The notes: generated by a model not told the origin, from the letters alone. Shown: positions 52,654 to 61,278, counted from the stretch's first letter. The stretch: 64,000 bases of DNA from Desulfosporosinus sp. FKB (GCF_002196705.1 NZ_NADJ01000034.1:62001-126000), one strand, 5' to 3'. Numbers and translations are program-made.

Positions 52654-52797
52654 TTAAACTTATCATAGCTGCTATGTGAAGAATGTCAAGGAAGGACATT
52701 TGAAAGATAAATCATTTCAGAAAAAACTATTTATCTTTCCAAGAGCATTATGTTAAACGTGACGTCCTATGGATGTAGCCCTCTAAAAGTAAAAATT

Positions 52798-52832
52798 CCT
52801 GCGGTCTTTAAGTATAGCTTAAAAACCGCAGG
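52798..52832. terminator. Hairpin abutting repeat copy F
   Basis: CCTGCGGTCTTTAAG (52798-52812) pairs with CTTAAAAACCGCAGG (52818-52832) with one mismatch. It is followed directly by GTTTAT and copy F. In the minus direction, TTTTTACTTTT follows, so it would terminate transcription of the 31-residue gene through the repeat. Confidence 0.75.
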
Positions 52833-52838
52833 GTTTAT

Positions 52839-53016
52839 CCAGTTTTTAAGACCCCCACTTCTATAAGTGGGGGTGGGTCCTTCGTTAACTTCAGGTGGGG
52901 TAGAGTCCTCCTTCGCCGCTAAGTATTCCTATTGGAAAAGGCGGCTCGGCAATAATGTCCACTGGACATTATTGTATCTGAAGCAACGATGTTCAGCTTT
53001 AGCTGAACGAGTTCAC
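52839..53016 (+). repeat. Structured repeat, full length (copy F, subfamily 2)
   Basis: It follows TTTAT. P1 is the perfect ACCCCCACTT-CTAT-AAGTGGGGGT, P2 arms are ACTTCAG and CTGAAGC, P3 is GCCGC...GGCGGC, P4 is the perfect CAATAATGTCC/GGACATTATTG with loop ACT, and the terminal hairpin and GAGTTCAC are as in subfamily 1. It is the reference copy of subfamily 2. It ends 9 bases from the stop of the 31-residue gene. Confidence 0.92.
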
Positions 53017-53025
53017 TGGCCACTT

Positions 53026-53121
53026 TTATTTCGCTGCAATATTGGCTAATGTTTCATTTGATTCCTTAACTTCAACATATACAGGGCAACCCATAACGTA
53101 CATTAAAAGTTGTTTTTTCAT
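53026..53121 (-). CDS. 31-residue microprotein
   Basis: A perfect AAGGAGG precedes the ATG by 8 bases. The product reads MKKQLLMYVMGCPVYVEVKE then SNETLANIAAK. It contains one cysteine. It is divergent from the second LysR gene, 250 bases away, so it may be that regulator's target. The ribosome binding site is the main support. No family is recognised. Confidence 0.6.
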   Translation of the reverse strand: MKKQLLMYVMGCPVYVEVKESNETLANIAAK

Positions 53122-53371
53122 TATATATACCCTCCTTTTTTATAGATACTAAACGTGAAATGTTTAATAATCTTGTTTGTAAATTATAGTAAAGTAATAC
53201 TTGTTTTGCCTTATCTATCATCTCCTGGTTTATGTAATTATTTTAAATCGTTTTCATACATAAGTGAAATACATAGTTGGAATATAATTTATTGCCAAAA
53301 CGAATAAATACATATAGCATATAAATAAATCCGTTTGACTATCTAAACAAAATCAAGAGGAGGATATTTCG

Positions 53372-54262
53372 ATGGATATTCGCCAATTAGTTTATTTCGC
53401 TGAGGTTGTAAAGCGCAAGGGCTTTTCTAAGGCAGGAGAATCCCTTCATATTACTCAGCCTACTATTAGTAAGATGATCAAAAGTATGGAAGACGAGTTG
53501 GGAGTCACTTTGTTAGAACGGACAACTAAAAAAGTTGAACTAACTGACATAGGAGAAGTCGTCTACAGGCATGCGCTAAACGTTGTTCAATCCATGGAAA
53601 GTCTCGAAGCCGAATTAGACGACGTACGGCAAGTTCGAAAAGGATATATACGAATGGGTCTTCTCCCTATGATTGGTTATAACTTTATTTCAAGGATTAT
53701 AGCCGAATTTCAGAAACTTCATCCGCACATAACGATTCAGATTTTGGAAAACGGTGCTCGAGAAGTGGAACATTCTATTTCCGAAGGTGATATCGATCTG
53801 GGAATCGTCGTCTTGCCCGTTAGCGAAGACGTTTTTGAATGTCTTCCAGTCGTCGAAGAGTATTTGAAGTTACTGGTCCATCCGAAACACCGCCTGGCAA
53901 GCAGTAATGAAGTATGCTTAGAAGAATTGAAAGAGGAAACGTTTATTTTTTATCCGGAAAACTTTGCTCTTTACTATCACATAAAGGAAGCCTGCCAAAA
54001 AGCAGGCTTTAATCCCAACGTGCTTTATGAAAGTTCGCAATGGGATTTTATTAGTGAAATGGTAGCAGACAACCTGGGAATCGCTTTTCTGCCGGATAGT
54101 ATATGCAAGAATTTGGATTCTTCGCGTATTAAGGTTATCCCTTTGGCACCGCCTGGTATTCCTCGTTACTTGGCATTCATTTGGCGGAGGAATACTTACC
54201 TGAAGTTTGCTGCAAGGGAATTTATTAGTTTTGTCAGATCTCAACTAGAGCCAGTGCTCTAG
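53372..54262 (+). CDS. LysR-type transcriptional regulator
   Basis: The 296-residue protein starts at ATG 53372 with AGGAGGA upstream. The N-terminal HTH MDIRQLVYFAEVVKRKGFSKAGESLHITQPTISKMIKSME is followed by the effector domain (about 90-290). It resembles the LysR at 43777-44751 along its whole length, including NPNVLYESSQWDFISEMVADNLGIAFLP, so the two are paralogues. This one has a native C-terminus. The divergent 31-residue gene is its likeliest local target. Confidence 0.93.
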   Translation: MDIRQLVYFAEVVKRKGFSKAGESLHITQPTISKMIKSMEDELGVTLLERTTKKVELTDIGEVVYRHALNVVQSMESLEAELDDVRQVRKGYIRMGLLPMIGYNFISRIIAEFQKLHPHITIQILENGAREVEHSISEGDIDLGIVVLPVSEDVFECLPVVEEYLKLLVHPKHRLASSNEVCLEELKEETFIFYPENFALYYHIKEACQKAGFNPNVLYESSQWDFISEMVADNLGIAFLPDSICKNLDSSRIKVIPLAPPGIPRYLAFIWRRNTYLKFAAREFISFVRSQLEPVL

Positions 54263-54382
54263 AAATTCTTCTAGTAACCATAAGCCGTTCAAATTCAAGG
54301 AAATAAAGAGCACAGAATATTATAAGTTAATTTTGTACCATAAAATAGAGTAACAGCACAAAGAAAAATAGTGGGTAACAGT

Positions 54383-54418
54383 AAAACGAACTTGAGTCAA
54401 ACTACTCAAGTTCGTTTT
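54383..54418. terminator. Bidirectional terminator
   Basis: AAAACGAACTTGAGT (54383-54397) pairs perfectly with ACTCAAGTTCGTTTT (54404-54418). It lies between the LysR gene and the convergent zinc-ribbon gene. Confidence 0.85.
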
Positions 54419-54449
54419 GCGACACGCCTTATTTTAACGTTAATGACTA

Positions 54450-54641
54450 TTACTGAAGATGTGCGCATCGATCACATAGTACGTAAGTCTTTTGATCAGT
54501 TACTCCAGAAAAAAAGATGGTTTTATTACATTCCTTACAAACGATGTGATAGGGATAGAGTATAGTCTTAGGTTCGCCCAAATCAGCGTTCAAGTCTGAA
54601 GTGGATTTACTGATTTCCTTTGAAGTGTACATTTTGTTCAC
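54450..54641 (-). CDS. Small zinc-ribbon-like protein
   Basis: The 63-residue product starts at GTG 54641 with GGGAGG 7 bases before. A polar N-terminus is followed by HIVCKECNKTIFFSGV and YVLCDRCAHLQ, two CxxC pairs 20 residues apart that can bind one zinc. The arrangement recalls SR1P/GapA-binding peptides in size and spacing, but this is a weak likeness. No operon partner. Confidence 0.7.
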   Translation of the reverse strand: MNKMYTSKEISKSTSDLNADLGEPKTILYPYHIVCKECNKTIFFSGVTDQKTYVLCDRCAHLQ

Positions 54642-55110
54642 GATATTCCTCCCATTCAAGTCACAGTGAATTACAAAAGTAGCTAAGGTAAGTTACTGAA
54701 AAATAAAAGTCATTTTAGGGGTAAAATTTGTGTAAACATATTATTGGCTATAATATTTACGGGAAATTCTGCTGGAGATAATTAACTTATAGCATAATTG
54801 GAGTTTAAAGACAAGAAAAGGCATAAATCAAATAAATTAACTGAAGTAAATCGAAACCGAATATTAGAGACTTAAGATGAGATTGATAGCATAAAAACTC
54901 AACATGAGAATTAAAAATGGGTTGGGTAATGTGAATGAGGTAATATTTTCCAAAAACAAATAGTTGTAAGATCAAGCAGGGATACAAAAATAATTGAAAT
55001 TAATATTGTCGATATTACGTTTCTCAGCTATGATAGAAGTAGGGTTAGCTTATGAAAAAAAGCTAATAGAGTTGAGAGAATTAATCTATTTAGAGAGTGT
55101 GTCGAGAGTT
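54642..55110. other. AT-rich gene-free leader before hutP
   Basis: About 470 bases with very low GC. I see no convincing gene. A frame running into hutP from TTG 54994 has no ribosome binding site. One NAG-N4-NAG pair (TAG at 54961, AAG at 54968) occurs but may be chance. Confidence 0.5.
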
Positions 55111-55554
55111 ATGATGGAACAATGTTCATCTTTGGGAAAAGCAGCTTTATTAATAGCTATGGCTGAAGGGGATCTTAGCGATAGTTATATTGACTATGCC
55201 CGAGAAAAAGGGTTTGCGGTGACCTCTGGAAAAGTGGGATCTATGGATATACAGAAGATTATTGCGGCTATAGAAACTGCTGGCCGACGAGAAGGACTTG
55301 TTGATGAACGATATCGTTCTCAACATGCGCTCTATCATGCTATCTTAGATGCTTTACAAGGACTTGGACGCGGACAAATTCAATTAGGTAATGTTCTGCG
55401 TACGGCCGGTCTGCGTTTTGCCATTGTCATAGGCCCCCGGACTCTTCAAGAAAAAGATGATTTATGGATAGCTGTCGGATTATATGGGATGATCGGAGCT
55501 CCGATTAAAGGACATGAACATGAAGTTTGTGGATTGGGAATTAATCATTTATAA
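55111..55554 (+). CDS. hutP: Hut operon antiterminator HutP
   Basis: From ATG 55111 the product is 147 residues, the usual HutP length; the frame stays open back to 54994, so the start is uncertain. The family core is intact: GKVGSMDIQKIIAAIETAGRREGLV, HALYHAILDALQGLGRGQIQLG, LRTAGLRFAIVIGP, LWIAVGLYGMIGAPIKGHEHEVCGLGINHL, with the HxHE-type histidines that bind the magnesium. With histidine and magnesium it binds NAG triplets in RNA and prevents termination. The hutH gene follows after a NAG array and a terminator. Confidence 0.9.
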   Translation: MMEQCSSLGKAALLIAMAEGDLSDSYIDYAREKGFAVTSGKVGSMDIQKIIAAIETAGRREGLVDERYRSQHALYHAILDALQGLGRGQIQLGNVLRTAGLRFAIVIGPRTLQEKDDLWIAVGLYGMIGAPIKGHEHEVCGLGINHL

Positions 55555-55600
55555 GTGTTGATTTATTCACTAAACAGCAGTATGAAATTATGAAAATTGC

Positions 55601-55637
55601 AAGAGAATAGGGTATGCTCAAAGATGTTAGATGACAG
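55601..55637 (+). promoter_or_regulatory. Putative HutP-binding NAG array
   Basis: NAG triplets with 4-base spacers appear as AAG 55601 and TAG 55608, then AAG 55621, TAG 55628 and CAG 55635. The 7-base period of the last three is the pattern HutP binds in Bacillus (NAG-N4-NAG-N4-NAG). The last triplet overlaps the base of the terminator stem. Confidence 0.7.
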
Positions 55638-55681
55638 AGGGCTAAACTGTAAACAAGGGTTTGCAGTTTAATCCTCTTTTT
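55636..55681 (+). terminator. Regulated terminator before hutH
   Basis: AGAGG (55636-55640) pairs with CCTCT (55673-55677), TAAACTG (55643-55649) with CAGTTTA (55664-55670), and AAAC with GTTT around loop AAGG, followed by TTTTTC. Its position and the NAG triplets suggest that HutP controls it. Confidence 0.8.
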
Positions 55682-55710
55682 CATTGCGCTGAATTTTGGG
55701 AGGAATTAGG

Positions 55711-57261
55711 ATGAACGAGATTGTCGAAAAACCATTGGAAGTTGCCTTGGATGGGGAATCCCTGACCTTAGAGCAAGTGATCGCAGTCGCGAGGCATGGG
55801 GCAAAAGCGCATTTAACATTGAACGCTAAAAATAAGGTTCTCAAATCCAGAGAATTTGTGGAACAATTGATTAAAGATAATAAATCAGTTTATGGAATTA
55901 CAACAGGTTTTGGGATGTTCAGCAATGTGGTGATTTCCACGGATGATGCTAAAAAGCTGCAAAGAAACCTTATTATGAGTCATTCCACGGGAGTGGGAGA
56001 CCCTCTTCCGGCAGAAGTTGTCAGGGCAATCTTAGTTTTGCGTGCAAATGCTCTTGCCAAAGGGTATTCCGGGATTCGACCGGAAACGTTAGAGACATTG
56101 CTTGAGGTTTTAAATGCCGGAATTGTTCCGGTTATTCCGGAAAAAGGTTCCTTGGGGGCCAGCGGTGACCTCGCTCCGTTGTCCCATATGGTTTTAGTTT
56201 TACTTGGTGAGGGGGAAGCGTTTTATCAGGGACGGCAAATGAAAGGGAGTGAGGCCTTAGCCTTAGCCGGAATTAAGCCGGTTGCTTTAGAAGGGAAAGA
56301 AGGTCTTGCCCTAATTAATGGTACTCAAATAATGACAGCCATAGCCGCCTTAGCCGTTTGGGATGCAGAATTGCTTTGCAAATCGGCCAATATAACTGCA
56401 GCCTTGTCAATGGAGGCCCTCGAAGGAATTCTAGATGCTTTTGATCCTAAAATACATGCTGTTCGCCCTCACCATGGTCAAATGGAGGTAGCAGAGAAAA
56501 TTCGTCAGCTTACCTTCGGGAGCAGCTATTTAGCCGGAGAACCGCGGCCGCGTGTTCAAGATGCTTATGCTTTACGCTGCATCGCTCAAGTTCATGGCCC
56601 TTCAAAAGATGCATTGGAGTATGTCAAAAAGGTTGTCGAAACTGAAATAAATTCTGCCACAGACAATCCTTTAATTTTTCCCGAGCAGGGGGAAGTTTTT
56701 TCGGGCGGAAATTTCCATGGTCAGCCAATTGCCTTAGCCATGGATTTTTTGGGAATTGCCGTTGCAGAACTGGCAAACATTGCAGAGAGACGCTTAGAAC
56801 GTTTAGTGAATCCCAATTTAAGTGGTTTGCCGGCGTTCTTAACGCCGGATGGCGGGCTGAATTCGGGATTTATGATTGTACAGTATGCTGCAGCTTCTTT
56901 AGTTTCGGAAAATAAAATACTGGCCCATCCGGCAAGTGTTGATTCCATACCCTCTTCGGCAAATCAGGAAGATCATGTCAGTATGGGGACGATTGCTGCC
57001 CGTAAAGCTCGGAGTATTATAGAAAATACAGCCAATGTTTTGGCCATGGAACTATTAGCTGCTTGTCAAGGTATTGATTTGAGAGAGGGATCGGTAGAGC
57101 GGCAGTTAGGTAAGGGAACCATCGGAGCTTATAAGCTTGTTCGCTCCCACATTAACAAGCTTCAAGAGGATCGGATTATGTATCCGGATGTACAAAGGGC
57201 TAAGGAATTAGTCACTTCGGGAAAACTCGTGTCATCAGTTCAGGCTTGTTACGCTAAATAA
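55711..57261 (+). CDS. hutH: Histidine ammonia-lyase
   Basis: The 516-residue enzyme starts at ATG 55711, six bases after GGGAGG. The MIO prosthetic group forms from Ala-Ser-Gly in GSLGASGDLAPLSHM (about 143-157). YGITTGFGMFSNV, QLGKGTIGAY near the end and NFHGQPIALAMDFLG are present. It converts histidine to urocanate. No other hut genes follow, so the rest of the pathway must lie elsewhere or be absent. Repeat copy G begins 12 bases after the stop. Confidence 0.96.
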   Translation: MNEIVEKPLEVALDGESLTLEQVIAVARHGAKAHLTLNAKNKVLKSREFVEQLIKDNKSVYGITTGFGMFSNVVISTDDAKKLQRNLIMSHSTGVGDPLPAEVVRAILVLRANALAKGYSGIRPETLETLLEVLNAGIVPVIPEKGSLGASGDLAPLSHMVLVLLGEGEAFYQGRQMKGSEALALAGIKPVALEGKEGLALINGTQIMTAIAALAVWDAELLCKSANITAALSMEALEGILDAFDPKIHAVRPHHGQMEVAEKIRQLTFGSSYLAGEPRPRVQDAYALRCIAQVHGPSKDALEYVKKVVETEINSATDNPLIFPEQGEVFSGGNFHGQPIALAMDFLGIAVAELANIAERRLERLVNPNLSGLPAFLTPDGGLNSGFMIVQYAAASLVSENKILAHPASVDSIPSSANQEDHVSMGTIAARKARSIIENTANVLAMELLAACQGIDLREGSVERQLGKGTIGAYKLVRSHINKLQEDRIMYPDVQRAKELVTSGKLVSSVQACYAK

Positions 57262-57273
57262 TAGAACACGAGA

Positions 57274-57451
57274 GTGAACTCGTTTACGCTAAAGCTGAAC
57301 ATCGTTGCTTCAGATACAATAATGTCCAGTGGACATTATTGCCGAGCCGCCTTTTCCAATAGGAATACTTAGCGGCGAAGGAGGACTCTACCCCACCTGA
57401 AGTTAACGAAGGTCCCACCCCCACTTATAGAAGTGGGGGCTTAAAAACTGG
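57274..57451 (-). repeat. Structured repeat, full length (copy G, subfamily 2)
   Basis: In minus orientation it follows TTTAT and matches copy F almost throughout, including the perfect P4 CAATAATGTCC/GGACATTATTG and P3. The terminal hairpin right arm is changed to GCGTAAAC, weakening P5. It lies in the gap between hutH and the cupin gene. Confidence 0.9.
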
Positions 57452-57527
57452 ATAAATAATCAATAGAGGAATTCGAGCTGAAAGGTAGAATTCAGTAGTG
57501 AACCAGAATATTTGAGGAGGAGATTAC

Positions 57528-57875
57528 ATGATTGTTGCCCAGGAAAAAGATGCTTTCAGAATTAAACTTGAAGGTGATACCGTAAAAAATGTCTATAAAA
57601 AAGTTCTTGTATCCCCGCGTGAAGGATGGGAAGGGTATGTTATGCGGCTTTTTGATCTGGAAGCAGAAGGATATACACCTAAACACAGTCACCCTTGGCC
57701 TCATATCAACTATGTTGTCCGGGGGAAGGGAATTCTTCATCTCGATGGGGTAGATCATGAAGTGGAGGCAGGTTCTTACGCTTATGTTCCGGAAAATGCT
57801 CTTCACCAATTCACCAATCGCGGTAAGGAATTGTTTTCAATGATTTGTATTGTCCCGGAAGAAGGGGACCAGTAG
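57528..57875 (+). CDS. Cupin domain protein
   Basis: The 115-residue protein starts at ATG 57528 with GGAGGAG upstream. Cupin motif 1 is TPKHSHPWPHINYVVRGKG (about 50-68: H-x-H plus downstream E-less variant with N), and motif 2 is SYAYVPENALHQFTN (about 84-98). It is a small single-domain metal-binding beta barrel. The substrate is unknown. It is monocistronic, before a terminator. Confidence 0.88.
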   Translation: MIVAQEKDAFRIKLEGDTVKNVYKKVLVSPREGWEGYVMRLFDLEAEGYTPKHSHPWPHINYVVRGKGILHLDGVDHEVEAGSYAYVPENALHQFTNRGKELFSMICIVPEEGDQ

Positions 57876-57940
57876 AATACTTTTATTCACTAAAGGATAT
57901 TTCACTAGAATAAGGTTATGATAATATTGCTCCTTAATGA

Positions 57941-57977
57941 AAAGATTCATGGGTAAGACCATGAATCTTTTTTCTTT
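57941..57977 (+). terminator. Terminator before csoR
   Basis: AAAGATTCATGG (57941-57952) pairs with CCATGAATCTTT (57959-57970), then TTTCTTT. It ends cupin transcription ahead of the csoR promoter. Confidence 0.92.
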
Positions 57978-57978
57978 C

Positions 57979-58010
57979 TTGACAGATAGAATAGGGGGGT
58001 ATACTATAAT
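57979..58010 (+). promoter_or_regulatory. Promoter with G-rich operator before csoR
   Basis: TTGACA (57979-57984) and TATACT (58000-58005) or TATAAT (58005-58010) frame a GGGGGG tract. Spacing is 15 or 20 bases, both off the 17-base optimum. The G tract resembles half of a CsoR operator, so repression by the next gene's product is likely. Confidence 0.6.
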
Positions 58011-58026
58011 CACGAGAGGTGATTTT

Positions 58027-58371
58027 ATGAAAATTAATGAGGAGCTTGAGCATACATGTACGGAATGTCAAAAGGATGAAGATACTTCCGGAGAACGTTT
58101 GAGCCATCACGATGATAAAACAATTAAAGAGCTTGTCACCCGGATGAATCGGATTGAAGGGCAGCTTCGGGGAATTAAAGGTATGATCGAACGGCATGTG
58201 TATTGTGATGATGTTCTTAACCAAATTTCTTCAGCCCAATCTGCCTTAGATGGAGTAGCTCGCTTGCTTTTAGAAAAGCATATGAAATCTTGTGTTAAAG
58301 AACAGCTTCAAAATGGAGAAATTGAGGTTGTAGATGAAGTCTTGAAAACAATTTTTCGCATGAGACGCTGA
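58027..58371 (+). CDS. csoR: CsoR-family copper-sensing repressor
   Basis: The 114-residue helical protein starts at ATG 58027 after GAGGTG; upstream in-frame codons cross the terminator and promoter. RMNRIEGQLRGIKGMIE (about 38-54) is the DNA-binding helix, and the copper triad is C in HVYCDD (about 59), H and C in EKHMKSC (about 85-89). Copper binding should release DNA and allow expression of copA. It lies 30 bases before copA. Confidence 0.93.
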   Translation: MKINEELEHTCTECQKDEDTSGERLSHHDDKTIKELVTRMNRIEGQLRGIKGMIERHVYCDDVLNQISSAQSALDGVARLLLEKHMKSCVKEQLQNGEIEVVDEVLKTIFRMRR

Positions 58372-58401
58372 GGGGTTTGTTAGGCGAAAGGAGGGATTAC
58401 T

Positions 58402-61119
58402 ATGACAGAAAACATTATGCGAGAGGAAAAAACAATCGGTGTTTATGGTATGTCCTGCCAACACTGTGTCAATCATGTCACCAAACTGTTAGAGTCCATA
58501 CCGAGTGTTGAGCAGGTAAAGGTCTCCTTAGAGGATTCGCAGGCCAGTTTTACCTGTGACCCATCTCAACTAGACATGGGTGCTTTGCGGCAGGAAATCG
58601 AAGACGCCGGATATTCCTTAGATAAGCCTGTTGATGATCAACAATCAGGGGAAAATTTAGGAGATAACAAAGAATCAACAATAATTCCGTTACAGTCAAT
58701 TTCCATGAGTCCTGAGGAGAAAAAACAGCAGTTTAAGATTAGCGGCATGACCTGTGCCAATTGTGCTTTAACTATTGAAAAAGGGCTCAAAAACATGCCG
58801 GGCGTTAATTATGCTGCTGTTAATTTCGCCTCAGAAAAACTAACAGTGGCCCTTGATCCTAATAAGATCCAAGAGGAAACTCTTTTAGCTAAGATTAAGG
58901 ACCTTGGGTATGCTGCTCAAAGCGTTGATGCGGGGAAACATCAATTTAAAGTTGGCGGTATGTCCTGTGCGAACTGTGCGCTGGCCATTGAGAAAAAACT
59001 TAACGGGACTGAGGGAGTTCAAAAGGCGGCCGTTAACTTTGCCAATGAAACGGTCATGGTTGAGTTCGATCCCAATGTTGTTTCTATAGGAAAAATCTTC
59101 GAACAGGTTCGTGAAGCCGGATATACGCCTATTGAATCGAAGGATGAAAACGATGAGGATCGGATAGCAATTCAACAAAGGAATTGGCTTATCTTTAGTG
59201 CGGTTCTTTCGCTGCCAATTATGCCTCTGATGTATCTTCCGATGAGCAGACCTTTGATGTATTTAATTCTTGCTCTGGCAACGATCGTTCAATTTACTGC
59301 CGGATGGACCTTTTACCGGGGAGCCTACCATGCCTTGAAAAACCGCTCGGCTAATATGGATGTTCTAGTGGCCCTGGGGATTACAGCCTCCTACGGTTAT
59401 AGTCTGATGACAACTCTGCATATGTTTGTCCCTTCGTTGTTTTTTAAGGGCCCCAATTTCTTTGATACCTCTGCTCTTTTAATTACCTTTGTGCGTTTTG
59501 GCAAATATCTGGAAGCAAAAGCAAAAGGCCGCGCCGGACAAGCTTTGAAGCGACTGCTGGAGCTGCAGGCAGATCGAGCCCGTTTGATAATCAATGGAGA
59601 AGAAAAAGAAGTGGCCGCGTCTGATTTAAAAATCGGCGATCTCGTTTTTGTGAAAGCGGGAGAACGAATTCCCGTTGACGGCGAAATTGTGGAAGGACAA
59701 GCAAGTATCGATGAGTCTATGCTGACCGGTGAGTCGATTCCAGTCGATAAGGGAGCAGGCGATGCTGTTATCGGAGCGACGATCAACCGTTCGGGGAGTA
59801 TCAAAGTAAAAACGACAAAAACGGGGCAAGATACTGTTCTTTCCGGGATTATCAAAATGGTAGAGGATGCCCAAGGGGTTAAACCACCCATTCAACGTTT
59901 AGCAGATACGATCTCTAATTATTTTGTCCCTACTGTGGTCTCCATTTCTGTCCTTACTTTTTTGATTTGGTATTTAGGTCTCCATAGGTCGTTTGTTTTC
60001 GCGTTTACAGCAGCAATTGCAGTTTTGGTCATCGCGTGTCCTTGTGCTTTAGGTCTGGCAACACCGACAGCCATCATGGTAGGCAGCGGGGTTGGGCTAA
60101 ACCGAGGGATATTGTTTAAATCTGCGGCTGTTCTCGAAGGAATTGCTCATTTGCAAGCCATTGGCTTTGACAAAACAGGAACCTTGACCAAAGGAACTCC
60201 TGAAGTAACGGATGTCATCCCTTTTGCCAATTATACAAAACAAGAGGTCTTAAAGGTTGCCGCTGCCGGCGAACACCCCTCAATCCATCCTTTGGCGCAA
60301 GCCGTGGTTGCAGCAGCGAAGCAGGAGCAGCTGGATATTCAAGAGGTCTCTGATTATCGAGAGGAGCCCGGGTATGGCGTTACTTGCTTGTACGGCGGAC
60401 AGCAGTTATTAATTGGCAACCTGAAACTAATGAATAGCTATAAGATTGATGTTCAGGAAGCCCAAAGCGATTTTCAAAACTTGGCAGAATTAGGACGGAC
60501 TACAAGTTTTATTGCTTTGGATGGTCGGGTAATTGGTATTATCGCCCTGGCAGATGTGGTTAAGGAGAGCACAAAAGAAGCCATCGATCGACTCCATCAT
60601 TTAGGCTTGAAGACATTCATGATTACAGGTGACAATGATCGGGTCGCTCAAGTCGTTGGCCGGCAGGTTGGAATTGATGAAGTTATTTCTGAAATCCTGC
60701 CTCAGGATAAAATTAGTGTTATTAGACGCTATCAAGACCAAGGCTACAAGGTAGCGATGGTTGGAGACGGTATTAATGATGCTCCGGCCTTAGCCCAAGC
60801 CGACGTAGGAATTGCTATCGGTTCGGGAACTGATGTCGCTAAGGAAACCGGTGATGTGGTGTTAGTACGCAATGACCTCCTGGATGTGGAACGGGCAATT
60901 CGTCTAGGCAGGAGAACCCTTGGCAAGATTAAACAAAATCTGTTTTGGGCCTTGATTTATAATACTATCGGAATACCCGTCGCTGCAGGAATTCTTTATC
61001 CCTTAACGGGACAGCTCCTGCCCCCCGAGTGGGCCGGTTTGGCCATGGCTTTTTCATCAGTCTCTGTTGTGACCAATTCCCTGTTGCTGCGGCGGTATGA
61101 TAAAAGCTTAATGACCTAG
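58402..61119 (+). CDS. copA: Copper-exporting P1B-type ATPase with three metal-binding domains
   Basis: The 905-residue pump starts at ATG 58402 after AAGGAGG. Three heavy-metal-binding domains carry GMSCQHC (about 15), GMTCANC (about 116) and GMSCANC (about 190). The membrane part has eight helices with the CPC motif in [13 protein letters not shown] (about 548). The phosphorylation site is DKTGTLTKG (about 590), with HP in EHPSIHPLA and [14 protein letters not shown] further on. It moves Cu(I) out of the cytoplasm. Three domains rather than the usual one or two is a slight extension. The TAG stop is the first part of repeat copy H. Confidence 0.96.
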   Translation: MTENIMREEKTIGVYGMSCQHCVNHVTKLLESIPSVEQVKVSLEDSQASFTCDPSQLDMGALRQEIEDAGYSLDKPVDDQQSGENLGDNKESTIIPLQSISMSPEEKKQQFKISGMTCANCALTIEKGLKNMPGVNYAAVNFASEKLTVALDPNKIQEETLLAKIKDLGYAAQSVDAGKHQFKVGGMSCANCALAIEKKLNGTEGVQKAAVNFANETVMVEFDPNVVSIGKIFEQVREAGYTPIESKDENDEDRIAIQQRNWLIFSAVLSLPIMPLMYLPMSRPLMYLILALATIVQFTAGWTFYRGAYHALKNRSANMDVLVALGITASYGYSLMTTLHMFVPSLFFKGPNFFDTSALLITFVRFGKYLEAKAKGRAGQALKRLLELQADRARLIINGEEKEVAASDLKIGDLVFVKAGERIPVDGEIVEGQASIDESMLTGESIPVDKGAGDAVIGATINRSGSIKVKTTKTGQDTVLSGIIKMVEDAQGVKPPIQRLADTISNYFVPTVVSISVLTFLIWYLGLHRSFVFAFTAAIAVLVIACPCALGLATPTAIMVGSGVGLNRGILFKSAAVLEGIAHLQAIGFDKTGTLTKGTPEVTDVIPFANYTKQEVLKVAAAGEHPSIHPLAQAVVAAAKQEQLDIQEVSDYREEPGYGVTCLYGGQQLLIGNLKLMNSYKIDVQEAQSDFQNLAELGRTTSFIALDGRVIGIIALADVVKESTKEAIDRLHHLGLKTFMITGDNDRVAQVVGRQVGIDEVISEILPQDKISVIRRYQDQGYKVAMVGDGINDAPALAQADVGIAIGSGTDVAKETGDVVLVRNDLLDVERAIRLGRRTLGKIKQNLFWALIYNTIGIPVAAGILYPLTGQLLPPEWAGLAMAFSSVSVVTNSLLLRRYDKSLMT

Positions 61120-61174
61120 GGGGTAGAGTCTCCCACCGAAGCCCCGATGTTCAGCTTTAGCTGAACGAGTTCAC
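61119..61174 (+). repeat. Structured repeat, 3'-half (copy H, subfamily 1)
   Basis: It begins at the last base of the copA stop with GGGGGTAGAGTC, a TCCCACCGAAGCCCC P2 arm, and the full terminal hairpin with GAGTTCAC. P1, P3 and P4 are missing. It separates copA from copZ. Confidence 0.85.
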
Positions 61175-61278
61175 TTGGTTTCTTTAAAACTATAAAGGCC
61201 AATTTTTCTCACAAGGCATATTAACTTACTTTTGTGAGAAGGTATAAAAGAAATTCTGTGGGAACGGAGGTGAATAAA

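Noticed and set aside
52867-53049. 60-codon open frame across repeat copy F
   Set aside because: It runs through the hairpins of the repeat and into the opposing 31-residue gene; no start signal.
54371-54565. Plus-strand frame opposite the zinc-ribbon gene
   Set aside because: It starts inside a bidirectional terminator and is antisense to a better-supported gene with paired CxxC motifs.
54805-54987. 60-codon minus-strand frame before hutP
   Set aside because: Low complexity AT-rich DNA with no ribosome binding site and no recognisable protein features.
57937-58026. N-terminal extension of csoR
   Set aside because: These codons lie in a terminator and promoter; the GAGGTG-ATG at 58027 gives the normal family length.
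1930-61174. CRISPR array
   Set aside because: The repeats are tens of kilobases apart in both orientations and hundreds of bases long with several hairpins; there are no regular spacers and no cas genes.
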